NCBI RefSeq assembly: GCF_019218745.1
Contig: NZ_JAHUXA010000016.1
Coordinates: 22,095-86,094, forward strand
Length of the DNA: 64,000 nucleotides
From: Enterobacter sp. ENT03
GTDB taxonomy: Bacteria; Pseudomonadota; Gammaproteobacteria; Enterobacterales; Enterobacteriaceae
Direction: 5' to 3'
Under the pieces are notes generated by a model. It did no database searches, was not told the DNA's origin, and saw only the letters and a program-made list of their open reading frames with translations. Positions within the stretch are counted from its first letter, which is position 1; each line of letters opens with the position of its first letter. The translations under genes were made by a program, and so were the position numbers. Positions 1 through 11,708 of this stretch are shown piece by piece.

Positions 1-1590
1 CCGCTGTGCAGCTACAGCAACAAATACTGCGTGCGCGACAACAGCTACAACCAGGCAGGCTCAGTTGACGCCAGCCAGATGTTCCACGGCCCGGCCTCGC
101 TGTTCGGCGGCGTAGAGTACCAGACGCCGTGGCAACCGCTGCGCCTGAAGCTGGAATACGAAGGCAACAACTACATGCAGGACTTCGCTGGCAAGCTGCC
201 GCAACGCAGCAACTTCAACGTCGGGGCGATTTATCGCGTTACCGACTGGGCCGACGTCAACCTGAGCTATGAGCGTGGCAACACGGTGATGTTTGGCTTC
301 ACGCTGCGCAATAACTTTAACGATCTGCGTCCGAGTTATAACGACAACGCCCGTCCGCAATACCAGCCGCAGCCGCAGGATGCCATCCTGCAACACTCGG
401 TGGTGGCGAATCAGCTGACATTGCTGAAATATAACGCCGGGCTTGCGGATCCGCAGATCCAGGTGAAAGACGATACCCTGTACGTCACCGGCGAACAGGT
501 GAAATACCGTGATTCGCAGGAAGGGATCGAACGCGCCAACCGCATTGTCATGAATGATTTGCCGGACGGCATTCGCACCATCCGCGTCACCGAAAATCGT
601 CTTAATATGCCGCAGGTGACGACTGAAACTGACGTCGCCAGCCTGCAACGCCATCTTCAGGGCGAGCCGCTGGGACATGAAACCGAACTGGTGCAAAAAC
701 GTGTTGAGCCGGTGGTGCCAGAGTCCACCGAGCAGGGCTGGTATATCGAAAAATCCCGCTTCGATTTCCATATCGATCCGGTGCTGAACCAGTCCGTGGG
801 CGGCCCGGAAAGCTTCTACATGTACCAGTTGGGCGTGATGGCGACCGCCGATTTGTGGCTCACCGACCATCTGCTGACCACCGGCAGTCTGTTCGGCAAC
901 CTCGCCAACAACTACGACAAATTCAATTACACCAATCCGCCGAAGGATTCGCAGCTACCGCGCGTGCGTACCTATGTGCGTGAATATGTTGAAAACGACT
1001 ACTACGTTAACAACATGCAGGCCAACTACTTCCAGTACCTCGGCAACGGCTTCTACGGCCAGGTGTACGGCGGCTATCTGGAAACCATGTACGGCGGGGC
1101 AGGGGCTGAAGTGTTGTGGCGTCCGGTCGACAGCAACTGGGCATTCGGCATTGATGCCAACTACGTGAAACAGCGTGACTGGCGCAGCCCGAAAGAGATG
1201 ATGAAGTTCACCGATTACAGTGTGAAAACCGGGCATCTTACCGCCTACTGGACGCCGTCGTTCGCGCAGGACGTACTGATCAAAGCCAGCGTGGGTCAAT
1301 ATCTGGCGGGAGATAAAGGCGGTACGCTGGAAGTGTCGAAACACTTCGACAGCGGCGTGGTTGTGGGCACTTACGCCACCATCACTAACGTATCGCCTGA
1401 TGAATACGGCGAAGGCGATTTCACCAAAGGCGTGTATGTGTCGATTCCGCTGGATCTGTTCTCCACCGGCCCGACCCGCAGCCGCGCTGGCATCGGCTGG
1501 ACACCGCTGACGCGTGACGGTGGCCAGATGCTGGGCCGTAAATTCCAGTTGTATGACATGACCAGCGACCGCTCGATTAACTTCCGCTAA
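1..1590 (+). CDS. yjbH: YjbH-family exopolysaccharide-associated outer-membrane protein, 5' end missing
   Basis: The reading frame is open from base 1 and stops at 1590, giving the last 529 residues of a protein that is about 700 residues in E. coli; the signal peptide and N-terminal part lie outside the window. The visible part is rich in aromatic and alternating residues typical of an outer-membrane beta-barrel and carries the YjbH/GfcD-family C-terminus. In relatives it is the last gene of yjbEFGH, an Rcs-controlled operon for an extracellular polysaccharide. Exact function is unknown in the family. The family assignment rests on sequence recognition and on position just before psiE. Confidence 0.9.
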   Translation, partial: PLCSYSNKYCVRDNSYNQAGSVDASQMFHGPASLFGGVEYQTPWQPLRLKLEYEGNNYMQDFAGKLPQRSNFNVGAIYRVTDWADVNLSYERGNTVMFGFTLRNNFNDLRPSYNDNARPQYQPQPQDAILQHSVVANQLTLLKYNAGLADPQIQVKDDTLYVTGEQVKYRDSQEGIERANRIVMNDLPDGIRTIRVTENRLNMPQVTTETDVASLQRHLQGEPLGHETELVQKRVEPVVPESTEQGWYIEKSRFDFHIDPVLNQSVGGPESFYMYQLGVMATADLWLTDHLLTTGSLFGNLANNYDKFNYTNPPKDSQLPRVRTYVREYVENDYYVNNMQANYFQYLGNGFYGQVYGGYLETMYGGAGAEVLWRPVDSNWAFGIDANYVKQRDWRSPKEMMKFTDYSVKTGHLTAYWTPSFAQDVLIKASVGQYLAGDKGGTLEVSKHFDSGVVVGTYATITNVSPDEYGEGDFTKGVYVSIPLDLFSTGPTRSRAGIGWTPLTRDGGQMLGRKFQLYDMTSDRSINFR

Positions 1591-1594
1591 GCGT

Positions 1595-1785
1595 GTGCCG
1601 GGCGGCGACTGCGTCTTGCCCGGCCTACGACTGACTCTGTGCCGGGTGTCGACTACGTCTTGCCCGGCCTGGAACTGACTCTGTGCCGGGTAGCGCTGCG
1701 CTTGCCCGGCCTGGAACCACTCCCGTCCCGCACGCGCAGGGAGGACCCCGAAACGTAGGCCCGGCAAGCGCAGCGCCGCCGGGCG
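1595..1785. repeat. Cluster of four REP palindromes
   Basis: Three REP units in one orientation (about 1595-1628, 1640-1672, 1683-1714) are followed by one in the opposite orientation (about 1754-1785). Each has the GCCGGG...CCCGGC core. Units 2 and 3 together with the spacer CTGACTCTG form a direct repeat of about 44 bases. The cluster lies directly after yjbH, a usual position for REP/BIME elements, where they can protect the 3' end of mRNA or bind DNA gyrase and IHF. Confidence 0.9.
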
Positions 1786-1867
1786 TTAATGTTGAGTAAA
1801 AAAAGTAGATCCAGATCACACTTCTGCGTTATACAGTAGGCTCGTCACAGTCATAATGAGGTGCTGT

Positions 1868-2278
1868 ATGACATCGCTAAGTCGTCCCCGCGTAGAGTTC
1901 ATCTCCACCATCTTGCAGACTGTCCTCAGTTTAGGTCTGCTCAGCCTTGGTCTGATCCTGGTGGTATTTCTGGGTAAAGAGACGCTGCATCTGGCGGATG
2001 TGCTGTTTGCGCCAGAGCGAACCAGCAAGTACGAGCTGGTGGAAGGGCTGGTCGTTTATTTTCTCTATTTCGAATTTATCGCGCTGATCGTCAAATACTT
2101 TCAGTCCGGTTATCACTTCCCGCTGCGCTACTTTATCTATATCGGCATCACCGCCATCGTGCGGCTGATCATCGTCGATCATAAATCACCGATGGATGTC
2201 CTGATCTATTCTGCGGCGATCCTGCTGCTGGTGTTGACGCTATGGTTATGTAACTCGAAACGCCTGAAACGTGAATAA
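1868..2278 (+). CDS. psiE: Phosphate-starvation-inducible membrane protein PsiE
   Basis: Encodes 136 residues, the same length as E. coli PsiE, with four hydrophobic stretches (about residues 15-38, 57-78, 83-102, 107-126) of a small inner-membrane protein. The start at 1868 is preferred to an in-frame ATG at 1856 because AATGAGG just upstream forms the ribosome site and the protein then begins [11 protein letters not shown] as in relatives. In E. coli psiE responds to phosphate starvation (PhoB) and to cAMP-CRP; its biochemical role is unknown. It converges on malG. The xylE gene found between psiE and malG in E. coli is absent here. Confidence 0.93.
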   Translation: MTSLSRPRVEFISTILQTVLSLGLLSLGLILVVFLGKETLHLADVLFAPERTSKYELVEGLVVYFLYFEFIALIVKYFQSGYHFPLRYFIYIGITAIVRLIIVDHKSPMDVLIYSAAILLLVLTLWLCNSKRLKRE

Positions 2279-2300
2279 AAAAGGCGGCCCGCAGGCCGCC
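2275..2300 (-). terminator. Rho-independent terminator after malG
   Basis: GGCGGCC-CGCA-GGCCGCC-type hairpin (2283-2300). On the minus strand it is followed by a run of seven or more T, so it ends the malEFG transcript. It may also serve psiE from the other side. Confidence 0.8.
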
Positions 2301-2364
2301 GAATGACAATCACAAGTTAGGGTTGATACAAGTTGAGGATAACAGTGGCATATCACGATGAAAA

Positions 2365-3255
2365 TTAGCCTTTCACCCCGCCCGCCGTCAGGCCATTCAC
2401 CAGCCAGCGCTGTGCCAGCAGGAACACCACGGTGATGGGGATTGCAGAAAGTACAGCCGCAGCGGCAAAGTCGCCCCACAGATAGTTTTGCGGGTTGAGA
2501 TACTGCTGCATACCGACCGCCAGCGTGTAGCTGTTGACATCACGCAGCAACAGCGAGGCGACCGGAACTTCGGTAATAGCGGCGATAAACGACAGAATAA
2601 ACACCACCGCCAGAATCGGCACGGAAAGCGGTAACAGCACCAGACGGAACGCCTGCCATGGAGTCGCGCCATCCAGCGACGCCGCTTCTTCCAGCGAACC
2701 ATCAATAGTTTCGAAATAGCCTTTGATCGTCCACACATGCAGCGCGATGCCGCCCAGATAGGCGAAGATCACCCCGCCGTGGGTATTCAGCCCGATAAAC
2801 GGAATGTACTGCCCGAGACGGTCGAAGAGGGCATACAACGCCACCAGCGACAGCACCGCCGGGAACATCTGGAAAATCAGCATACTTTTCAGCAGTGTCG
2901 CTTTACCCGGAAAACGCATACGGGCAAAGGCGTAGGCGCAGGTGGTGGAGAGCGCCACAATCCCAATCGCGGTGATCCCGGCGATTTTAATTGAGTTCCA
3001 CAGCCATAACAGCACCGGGAACGGCGGCGGGGTTACGCTGCCATCGGCGTGCTCAATACTGAAGCCGAGCGCCAGCTTCCAGTGCTCCCACGACACCTGA
3101 TCCGGGATCAGGCTGCCGGTGGCGAAGTTGCCCGGACGCAGCGAAATCGCAATCACCATCAACAGCGGGAACATGATCGCAGCGATAAAAATCAGCAGCC
3201 CGAGGTGCGTGATCAGAAGGCGCAGCTTTTGTGATTTGGGTTGTACCATAGCCAT
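2365..3255 (-). CDS. malG: Maltose/maltodextrin ABC transporter permease MalG
   Basis: Encodes 296 residues, full length for MalG. It is one of the two inner-membrane permease subunits of MalFGK2, which imports maltose and maltodextrins delivered by MalE. Six membrane segments are visible, and the cytoplasmic EAA loop that docks onto MalK ([15 protein letters not shown], about residues 190-204) is intact. It starts 14 bases after malF ends, so the two are co-transcribed, and a strong terminator follows. No damage is seen. Confidence 0.97.
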   Translation of the reverse strand: MAMVQPKSQKLRLLITHLGLLIFIAAIMFPLLMVIAISLRPGNFATGSLIPDQVSWEHWKLALGFSIEHADGSVTPPPFPVLLWLWNSIKIAGITAIGIVALSTTCAYAFARMRFPGKATLLKSMLIFQMFPAVLSLVALYALFDRLGQYIPFIGLNTHGGVIFAYLGGIALHVWTIKGYFETIDGSLEEAASLDGATPWQAFRLVLLPLSVPILAVVFILSFIAAITEVPVASLLLRDVNSYTLAVGMQQYLNPQNYLWGDFAAAAVLSAIPITVVFLLAQRWLVNGLTAGGVKG

Positions 3256-3269
3256 TTACAGTGCCCTCC

Positions 3270-4814
3270 TTAGTCAAATTTCATGCGGGTGGCTTTCAGG
3301 TTGATGATGGCAAGCGCCCCCACCAGCAGGAAAATCAGCGTGGCAATAGCCGCCGCCAGGCCAAAGTCCTGTCCACCGCCGCCTTCAAAGGCGATGCGGT
3401 AGGTATAGCTGACCAGCAGATCGGTATAGCCCGCAGGCGTAGTGGTACCGAGTCGGTCCGGACCGCCATTGGTTAACAGCTGGATCAGCACGAAGTTGTT
3501 AAAGTTAAACGCAAAGCTGGCGATCATCAGCGGGGTTAGCGGCTTGATCAGCAGCGGGAAGGTGATCTTAAAGAAGTTCTGCATCGGGCTTGCGCCGTCC
3601 ATCGCCGAGGCTTCGTAGAGATCGTCCGGGATCGCCTTCAACAGCCCCATGCAGAGGATCATCATGTACGGATAGCCAAGCCAGGTGTTGACGATGACGA
3701 TCATCGCCCGTGCGGTGGTCGGATCGCTGAACCAGGCCGGACGGATGCCAAACAGACCGCTCAGCATCATGTTGATCTCACCAAAACTCTGGTTGAACAG
3801 GCCTTTAAAGATCAGGATCGAGATAAACGACGGCACGGCGTAGGGCAGGATCAGCAGCACGCGATACAGCGCCTTACCTTTAAGCGATTCCCACTGTACA
3901 ACGCAGGCCAGCACCATGCCGACGGCCACGGTCAGCACCACCGTCAACAGCGAGAAAATCACCGTCCAGACGAAAATGGCGAAGAAAGGTTTCTGAATGC
4001 CTTCGTCGGTGAAGACGCGCATAAAGTTTTTCCAGCCGATGGTCACGGTGTAGCCGGGGCTGAGTTTTTCATCGCCCCAGTTGCCGTCTGCGTTCACCGC
4101 CTGGAAATAGCCGATGTCATTGTTCGGGCGGTAAACCACGCCGCTCTGGTTGTTAGTCAGCGCGCCGTCATCGCCGCGGGTATACAGCGGGCGGGTGCCG
4201 GAGAACTGCCGCAATGAGCTCATGATGACTTTGCTGTCATCGGGCAGCACGGCGGTCAGCTGCGTCAGCGCCTGACGGTTCTGGGTGATCACGCGCAGAT
4301 TCCCGCGCTCACCTTCCGGCAGCGCCGGGACTTCTTTCAGTTTTAACGTCTGTTCGCCGCCAAACGTAAAGGCGTCGGAGACATAATTTTTGCCGCTTTC
4401 GCCGTCGGTCAGCGCCAGTTGCCAGCGATTACCCGCCGGATAAAGCCCAAAGTTAAAGGTCTTTCCGGCCTGGTAAATGCGATCCATCAGCACCTGTTGC
4501 GCGCGCTCCTGGGTGAGCTGGTTGGTGCTGCTGTAGTTGGTGAAGGCGATAGCGATGGTGCAGACCAGCGGGAACAACACGAACAGCCCCATACCCGCCA
4601 CGCCAGGATAGACATAGCGCCAGGCATAGGTTTTACGATTCGCGAAAATATACAGGCCAGCAGAGCTTAAAATCAGCGTCATGATGGCAAACAGGTACTC
4701 TCCCTGGGCGTACATTAAAACCACAAGATAGGCCACCAGCAGGCCGAGCAGGGCGATGGTTGCCCATTTTACGGTCTCGCTTTGCCACCAATGACTCTTT
4801 CTAACGACATCCAT
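3270..4814 (-). CDS. malF: Maltose/maltodextrin ABC transporter permease MalF
   Basis: Encodes 514 residues, identical in length to E. coli MalF. After the first membrane segments there is the large periplasmic P2 domain (roughly residues 93-275) that contacts MalE. Five further membrane segments follow, with the EAA loop (YEASAMDGASPMQNF, about residue 400) that binds MalK. It is the partner of MalG in the transporter. It is separated from malE by about 150 bases that hold a large palindromic element, so its expression relative to malE is probably set by mRNA processing there. Confidence 0.97.
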   Translation of the reverse strand: MDVVRKSHWWQSETVKWATIALLGLLVAYLVVLMYAQGEYLFAIMTLILSSAGLYIFANRKTYAWRYVYPGVAGMGLFVLFPLVCTIAIAFTNYSSTNQLTQERAQQVLMDRIYQAGKTFNFGLYPAGNRWQLALTDGESGKNYVSDAFTFGGEQTLKLKEVPALPEGERGNLRVITQNRQALTQLTAVLPDDSKVIMSSLRQFSGTRPLYTRGDDGALTNNQSGVVYRPNNDIGYFQAVNADGNWGDEKLSPGYTVTIGWKNFMRVFTDEGIQKPFFAIFVWTVIFSLLTVVLTVAVGMVLACVVQWESLKGKALYRVLLILPYAVPSFISILIFKGLFNQSFGEINMMLSGLFGIRPAWFSDPTTARAMIVIVNTWLGYPYMMILCMGLLKAIPDDLYEASAMDGASPMQNFFKITFPLLIKPLTPLMIASFAFNFNNFVLIQLLTNGGPDRLGTTTPAGYTDLLVSYTYRIAFEGGGGQDFGLAAAIATLIFLLVGALAIINLKATRMKFD

Positions 4815-4844
4815 GGGGATTCATCCTCTACCACTGTTAAACAA

Positions 4845-4956
4845 CCCTCACCCTAACCCTCTCCCGAAGGGAGAGGGTACCGATCGCGCGCTCCCTGTGG
4901 GGGAGTGGGTGAACCACCTTTCTCCCTCTCCTTGGGGAGAGGGCCGGGGTGAGGGG
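4845..4956. repeat. Large compound palindrome between malE and malF
   Basis: An outer inverted repeat (CCCTCACCC at 4845 against GGGTGAGGG ending about 4955) encloses three hairpins: CCCTCTCCC-GAA-GGGAGAGGG (4857-4877), CTCCC...GGGAG (about 4891-4905) and CTCCCTCTCC-TT-GGGGAGAGGG (about 4922-4943). In RNA this would form a cloverleaf-like junction. In E. coli the same gap carries REP palindromes that stabilise malE mRNA; this element is of a different sequence type. Confidence 0.8.
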
Positions 4957-4965
4957 ATTTCAGAC

Positions 4966-6531
<1,566 letters not shown>

Positions 6532-7641
6532 ATGGCGAGCGTGCACTTGCGCAAGGTAACGAAGGCCTGGGGCGACGTAGTCGTTTCGAAAGACATCAAT
6601 CTCGACATTAATGAAGGCGAGTTTGTGGTGTTTGTCGGTCCATCGGGCTGCGGTAAATCGACTCTGCTGCGCATGATTGCCGGGCTGGAAACCATCACCA
6701 GCGGGGATTTGCTGATTGGCGATACCCGCATGAATGACATTCCGCCCGCCGAACGTGGCGTCGGCATGGTGTTCCAGTCATACGCCCTTTATCCGCACCT
6801 GTCGGTGGCGGAAAACATGTCCTTTGGTCTTAAGCTCGCGGGTGCCAAAAAAGAGGTCATTAACCAGCGGGTTACGCAGGTCGCCGAAGTGCTGCAACTG
6901 GGGCACCTGCTGGATCGTAAACCGAAAGCGCTTTCCGGTGGTCAGCGTCAGCGTGTCGCCATTGGCCGTACGCTAGTGGCCGAGCCGCGCGTCTTCCTGC
7001 TGGATGAACCGCTGTCGAACCTCGATGCCGCGCTGCGCGTGCAGATGCGTATTGAGATCTCCCGCCTGCACAAGCGGCTGGGACGCACGATGATTTACGT
7101 GACCCACGATCAGGTCGAAGCGATGACGCTGGCCGACAAAATCGTGGTGCTGGACGCCGGGCGCGTGGCGCAGATCGGCAAGCCGCTCGAACTTTACCAC
7201 TATCCGGCAGACCGATTTGTGGCGGGCTTTATCGGTTCACCGAAGATGAACTTCCTGCCGGTGAAAGTAACCGCGACGGCCATCGATCAGGTGCAGGTTG
7301 AACTGCCGAACCGCCAGCAGGTCTGGCTGCCGGTGGAAAGCAGCGATGTGCAGGTCGGTACCAATATGTCCCTTGGTATTCGTCCGGAACACCTGCTGCC
7401 AAGCGATATTGCCGATGTCACGCTGGAAGGCACCGTTCAGGTCGTCGAACAGCTGGGCCACGAAACGCAAATTCATATTCAGATCCCCGCCATCCGTCAA
7501 AACCTGGTCTACCGCCAGGCTGACGTGGTGTTGGTAGAAGAGGGTGCCACATTCGCTATCGGCTTGCCGCCGGAGCGTTGCCATCTATTCCGTGAAGATG
7601 GCACCGCTTGTCGTCGGTTGCACAAAGAGCCAGGCGTTTAA
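6532..7641 (+). CDS. malK: Maltose/maltodextrin transporter ATPase MalK
   Basis: Encodes 369 residues (371 in E. coli). Walker A is GPSGCGKST (about residues 36-44), the signature [13 protein letters not shown] lies near 134-146, Walker [13 protein letters not shown] near 153-164, and the switch His is in VTHDQ. The C-terminal about 130 residues form the regulatory domain that binds enzyme IIA-Glc and MalT in relatives. As a dimer it powers MalFG. It heads malK-lamB-malM; ribosome site GGGAGAAGG. No substitutions in the key motifs. Confidence 0.98.
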   Translation: MASVHLRKVTKAWGDVVVSKDINLDINEGEFVVFVGPSGCGKSTLLRMIAGLETITSGDLLIGDTRMNDIPPAERGVGMVFQSYALYPHLSVAENMSFGLKLAGAKKEVINQRVTQVAEVLQLGHLLDRKPKALSGGQRQRVAIGRTLVAEPRVFLLDEPLSNLDAALRVQMRIEISRLHKRLGRTMIYVTHDQVEAMTLADKIVVLDAGRVAQIGKPLELYHYPADRFVAGFIGSPKMNFLPVKVTATAIDQVQVELPNRQQVWLPVESSDVQVGTNMSLGIRPEHLLPSDIADVTLEGTVQVVEQLGHETQIHIQIPAIRQNLVYRQADVVLVEEGATFAIGLPPERCHLFREDGTACRRLHKEPGV

Positions 7642-7656
7642 GCATTCCAAATATAA

Positions 7657-9000
<1,344 letters not shown>

Positions 9001-9030
9001 TCACCCGATAACCTGACGTAATGATCAAAA

Positions 9031-9048
9031 GAGGGGCGCAAGCCCCTC
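9031..9048 (+). repeat. Stable hairpin between lamB and malM
   Basis: GAGGGGC-GCAA-GCCCCTC has a GNRA tetraloop and no following T-run. It probably protects lamB mRNA or attenuates read-through into malM. Confidence 0.7.
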
Positions 9049-9114
9049 AACCCTTTGGGTGACGCGCGCTATTGCCTGGCAACCGTGGCACCTGTGAAAT
9101 CAGAGGTGAAAACA

Positions 9115-10068
9115 ATGAAAATGAAAAAAAGTCTCGTTGCATTCTGTCTGAGCGCCAGCCTGCTGGCGGCCTGCCCGCTTTCCGCGCTGGCGGACGTAAA
9201 CTTCGTACCGCAAAACACCAGCAGCGCCCCGGCTATTCCGGCGGCGGAGCTACAGAAACTGACCTGGACGCCGGTCAACCAGTCCAAAGCCCAGACCACT
9301 ACGGTGGCGACCGGTGGGCAAACCATTAACGTGCCAGGGATCAGCGGCCCGGTGATCGCCTGGAGCGTACCGGCCAATATCGGTGAAATTACCCTGACGC
9401 TGATTAGTGAAGTGGATAAGCAAACGCAGGTCTTTGCGCCAAACGTGCTGATCCTTGACCAGAACATGACGCCATCCGCGTTCTTCCCGAGTGATTATTT
9501 CACCTATCAGGAACCGGGCGTGATGAGCGCTGATCGCCTGGAAGGCGTGATCCGCCTGACGCCTGCGCTGGGTCAGCAAAAACTTTATGTGCTGGCCTTT
9601 ACCCGCGATCAGGATTTGCAGAAAACCACCAAACTGGTCAACCCGGCGAAGGCCTATGCCAAAGGCGCGGGCAACGCGATACCGGATATTCCCGATCCAC
9701 TGGCGCGCCACGTGACTGATGGCAAGCTGACGCTGAAAGTCAAAACCAACAGTGGCTCCAGCGTACTGGTCGGCCCGCTGTTTGGCTCCTCCGGTCCGGA
9801 TCCGGTGACGGTGGGTAACACCGCAGCTCCGGCGACCGCCTATAGCGCACCGGCAGCACCGGCCGCTGCGCCAGCTCCGGCCCCTGCGCCGGCCGTGAAA
9901 AAAGAGCCGGTGCTGAACGAAACCGAAAACTACTTTAACCAGGGGATCAAACAGGCCGTTGCCAAAGGCGAGATCGACAAAGCCCTCAAATTGCTCAATG
10001 AAGCCGAAAGCCTGGGATCAAAATCAGCCCGTTCAACCTTTATCAGCAGTGTAAAAGGCAAGGGGTAA
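9115..10068 (+). CDS. malM: Maltose operon periplasmic protein MalM
   Basis: Encodes 317 residues starting MKMKKS, with AGAGGTG as ribosome site; upstream in-frame codons are not needed. It has an N-terminal export signal, a conserved central domain, an Ala/Pro-rich linker (about residues 235-262) and a C-terminal helical end (KGEIDKALKLLNEAESLG). In E. coli it is a periplasmic protein of unknown role in the maltose regulon. Unlike the E. coli protein, the signal here contains LLAAC, which fits a lipobox, although Pro follows the Cys; a signal peptidase I site ALA|DVNF is also present. Confidence 0.94.
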   Translation: MKMKKSLVAFCLSASLLAACPLSALADVNFVPQNTSSAPAIPAAELQKLTWTPVNQSKAQTTTVATGGQTINVPGISGPVIAWSVPANIGEITLTLISEVDKQTQVFAPNVLILDQNMTPSAFFPSDYFTYQEPGVMSADRLEGVIRLTPALGQQKLYVLAFTRDQDLQKTTKLVNPAKAYAKGAGNAIPDIPDPLARHVTDGKLTLKVKTNSGSSVLVGPLFGSSGPDPVTVGNTAAPATAYSAPAAPAAAPAPAPAPAVKKEPVLNETENYFNQGIKQAVAKGEIDKALKLLNEAESLGSKSARSTFISSVKGKG

Positions 10069-10098
10069 TTTCTCCCCGCAATGCTGATTTTGCTGTTT

Positions 10099-10127
10099 GG
10101 TGCGCCTTTACGGGCGCACCTTTTTTT
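10099..10127 (+). terminator. Terminator of the malK-lamB-malM operon
   Basis: GGTGCGCC-TTTACG-GGCGCACC hairpin followed directly by seven T. Confidence 0.93.
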
Positions 10128-10236
10128 GTGCCCTGCGCGCGCTGTTGCGTAGCTGTTACGCTTTTGCAAAGGACATCCCCCGTCACCGCCTGTTCTGCGA
10201 TACAATACTTTTACGTTTTGTACCGGAGAGTAAGGC

Positions 10237-10734
10237 ATGTCACACCCTGCGCTAACGCAACTGCGTGCGCTGCGCTACTTTGACGCAATCCCCGCGCTGG
10301 ATCCGCAACTGCTCGACTGGCTGTTGCTGGAAGATTCCATGACCAAACGTTTCGAGCAGCAAGGCAAACAGGTGAGCGTGACGCTGATCCGCGAAGCCTT
10401 TGTCGCGCCGGATGAAATCCCGGAGGAGTTGCCGCTGCTGCCTGCCGAACCACGCTACTGGCTGCGGGAAATTTTACTCTGCGCTGATGGCGAACCCTGG
10501 CTTGCCGGGCGTACAGTGGTGCCTGAATCCACGCTCAGCGGCCCGGAGCTGGCGCTGCAAAAGCTGGGCAACACGCCGCTCGGTCGGTATCTGTTTACGT
10601 CGTCTACGCTTACCCGTGACTTTATCGAAATTGGTCGTGAGGATACGCTGTGGGGACGCCGTTCCCGCCTGCGTCTTGGCGGGAAGCCGTTACTGCTGAC
10701 GGAACTGTTTTTGCCGGCATCGCCGTTGTACTAA
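10237..10734 (+). CDS. ubiC: Chorismate pyruvate-lyase UbiC
   Basis: Encodes 165 residues, the E. coli length. It removes pyruvate from chorismate to give 4-hydroxybenzoate, the first committed step of ubiquinone synthesis, in the cytoplasm. Family-typical tracts are intact: the [10 protein letters not shown] segment, the [12 protein letters not shown] strand and the C-terminal [13 protein letters not shown]. It is followed 12 bases later by ubiA, the next enzyme in the pathway, so the two form an operon. Start preceded by CCGGAGAG. Confidence 0.97.
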   Translation: MSHPALTQLRALRYFDAIPALDPQLLDWLLLEDSMTKRFEQQGKQVSVTLIREAFVAPDEIPEELPLLPAEPRYWLREILLCADGEPWLAGRTVVPESTLSGPELALQKLGNTPLGRYLFTSSTLTRDFIEIGREDTLWGRRSRLRLGGKPLLLTELFLPASPLY

Positions 10735-10746
10735 GAGGAAGAGAAA

Positions 10747-11616
10747 ATGGAGTGGAGTCTCACTCAGGATAAGCTGCTGGCCTTTCACCGCTTAATGCGC
10801 ACCGATAAACCCATCGGCGCGCTGCTGCTGTTATGGCCCACGCTGTGGGCACTATGGGTCGCCACGCCGGGCGTGCCGCCGCTGTGGATCCTGGCGGTAT
10901 TTGTGGCGGGCGTCTGGTTGATGCGCGCGGCGGGCTGCGTGGTCAATGATTATGCCGACCGTAAAATTGACGGACACGTTAAGCGCACGGCGAACCGTCC
11001 GATGCCCAGCGGCGCGGTAACGGAAAAAGAAGCGCGTACGCTGTTTGTGGTGCTGGTGCTGCTGGCTTTTGTGTTGGTGCTGACCCTGAACCTGATGACG
11101 ATAGCGCTCTCCGTGGCGGCGCTGGCGCTGGCCTGGGTGTATCCGTTTATGAAGCGCTACACCCATTTACCGCAGGTGGTATTAGGGGCGGCCTTTGGCT
11201 GGTCCATACCGATGGCGTTTGCGGCGGTGAGTGAGTCCTTACCGCTGAGCTGCTGGCTGATGTTTGTCGCGAATGTGCTGTGGGCAGTGGCGTACGACAC
11301 GCTGTATGCGATGGTTGACCGGGATGACGACCTGAAAATTGGCGTCAAATCGACGGCCATTCTGTTCGGGCGTCACGACAAACTGATCGTGGGTATATTG
11401 CAGGTCATCGTGCTGGCGCTGATGAGCGCGGTAGGCTGGTTGAACGGGCTGGGCTGGGCTTATTATGCGTCGATAGCCGCTGCCGGTGCGCTGTTTGTTT
11501 ATCAGCAGTGGCTGGTGGTAAACCGCGATCGCGATGCTTGCTTTAAAGCGTTTATGAACAATAACTACGTGGGTCTGGTGCTGTTTTTAGGGCTGGCGAT
11601 GAGTTATCTGCTGTAA
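10747..11616 (+). CDS. ubiA: 4-hydroxybenzoate octaprenyltransferase UbiA
   Basis: Encodes 289 residues with about eight or nine membrane helices. It carries both aspartate-rich motifs of the UbiA superfamily, [15 protein letters not shown] (about residues 67-81) and [16 protein letters not shown] (about 184-199), which bind Mg-polyprenyl diphosphate. It attaches the polyprenyl tail to 4-hydroxybenzoate made by UbiC. Ribosome site AAGAGGAAGAG. No anomaly seen. Confidence 0.97.
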   Translation: MEWSLTQDKLLAFHRLMRTDKPIGALLLLWPTLWALWVATPGVPPLWILAVFVAGVWLMRAAGCVVNDYADRKIDGHVKRTANRPMPSGAVTEKEARTLFVVLVLLAFVLVLTLNLMTIALSVAALALAWVYPFMKRYTHLPQVVLGAAFGWSIPMAFAAVSESLPLSCWLMFVANVLWAVAYDTLYAMVDRDDDLKIGVKSTAILFGRHDKLIVGILQVIVLALMSAVGWLNGLGWAYYASIAAAGALFVYQQWLVVNRDRDACFKAFMNNNYVGLVLFLGLAMSYLL

Positions 11617-11655
11617 ATAAAAAAGGCCGGGAGGCGGTGACGCCTTACCTGGCCT
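11617..11655 (-). terminator. Terminator after plsB (also facing ubiA)
   Basis: Long stem AGGCC.GGGAGGCG-GTGA-CGCCTTACC.GGCCT. On the minus strand it is followed by six T, so it best fits the end of plsB; it may act in both directions. Confidence 0.8.
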
Positions 11656-11673
11656 GTGATTCTATGCGTATTT

Positions 11674-11704
11674 GTAGGCCCGGCAAGCGAGCGCCGCCGG
11701 GCAT
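11674..11704. repeat. Single REP element
   Basis: GTAGGCCCGGCAAGCG...GCCGCCGGGC palindrome of the REP type between ubiA and plsB. Confidence 0.85.
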
Positions 11705-11708
11705 TACG

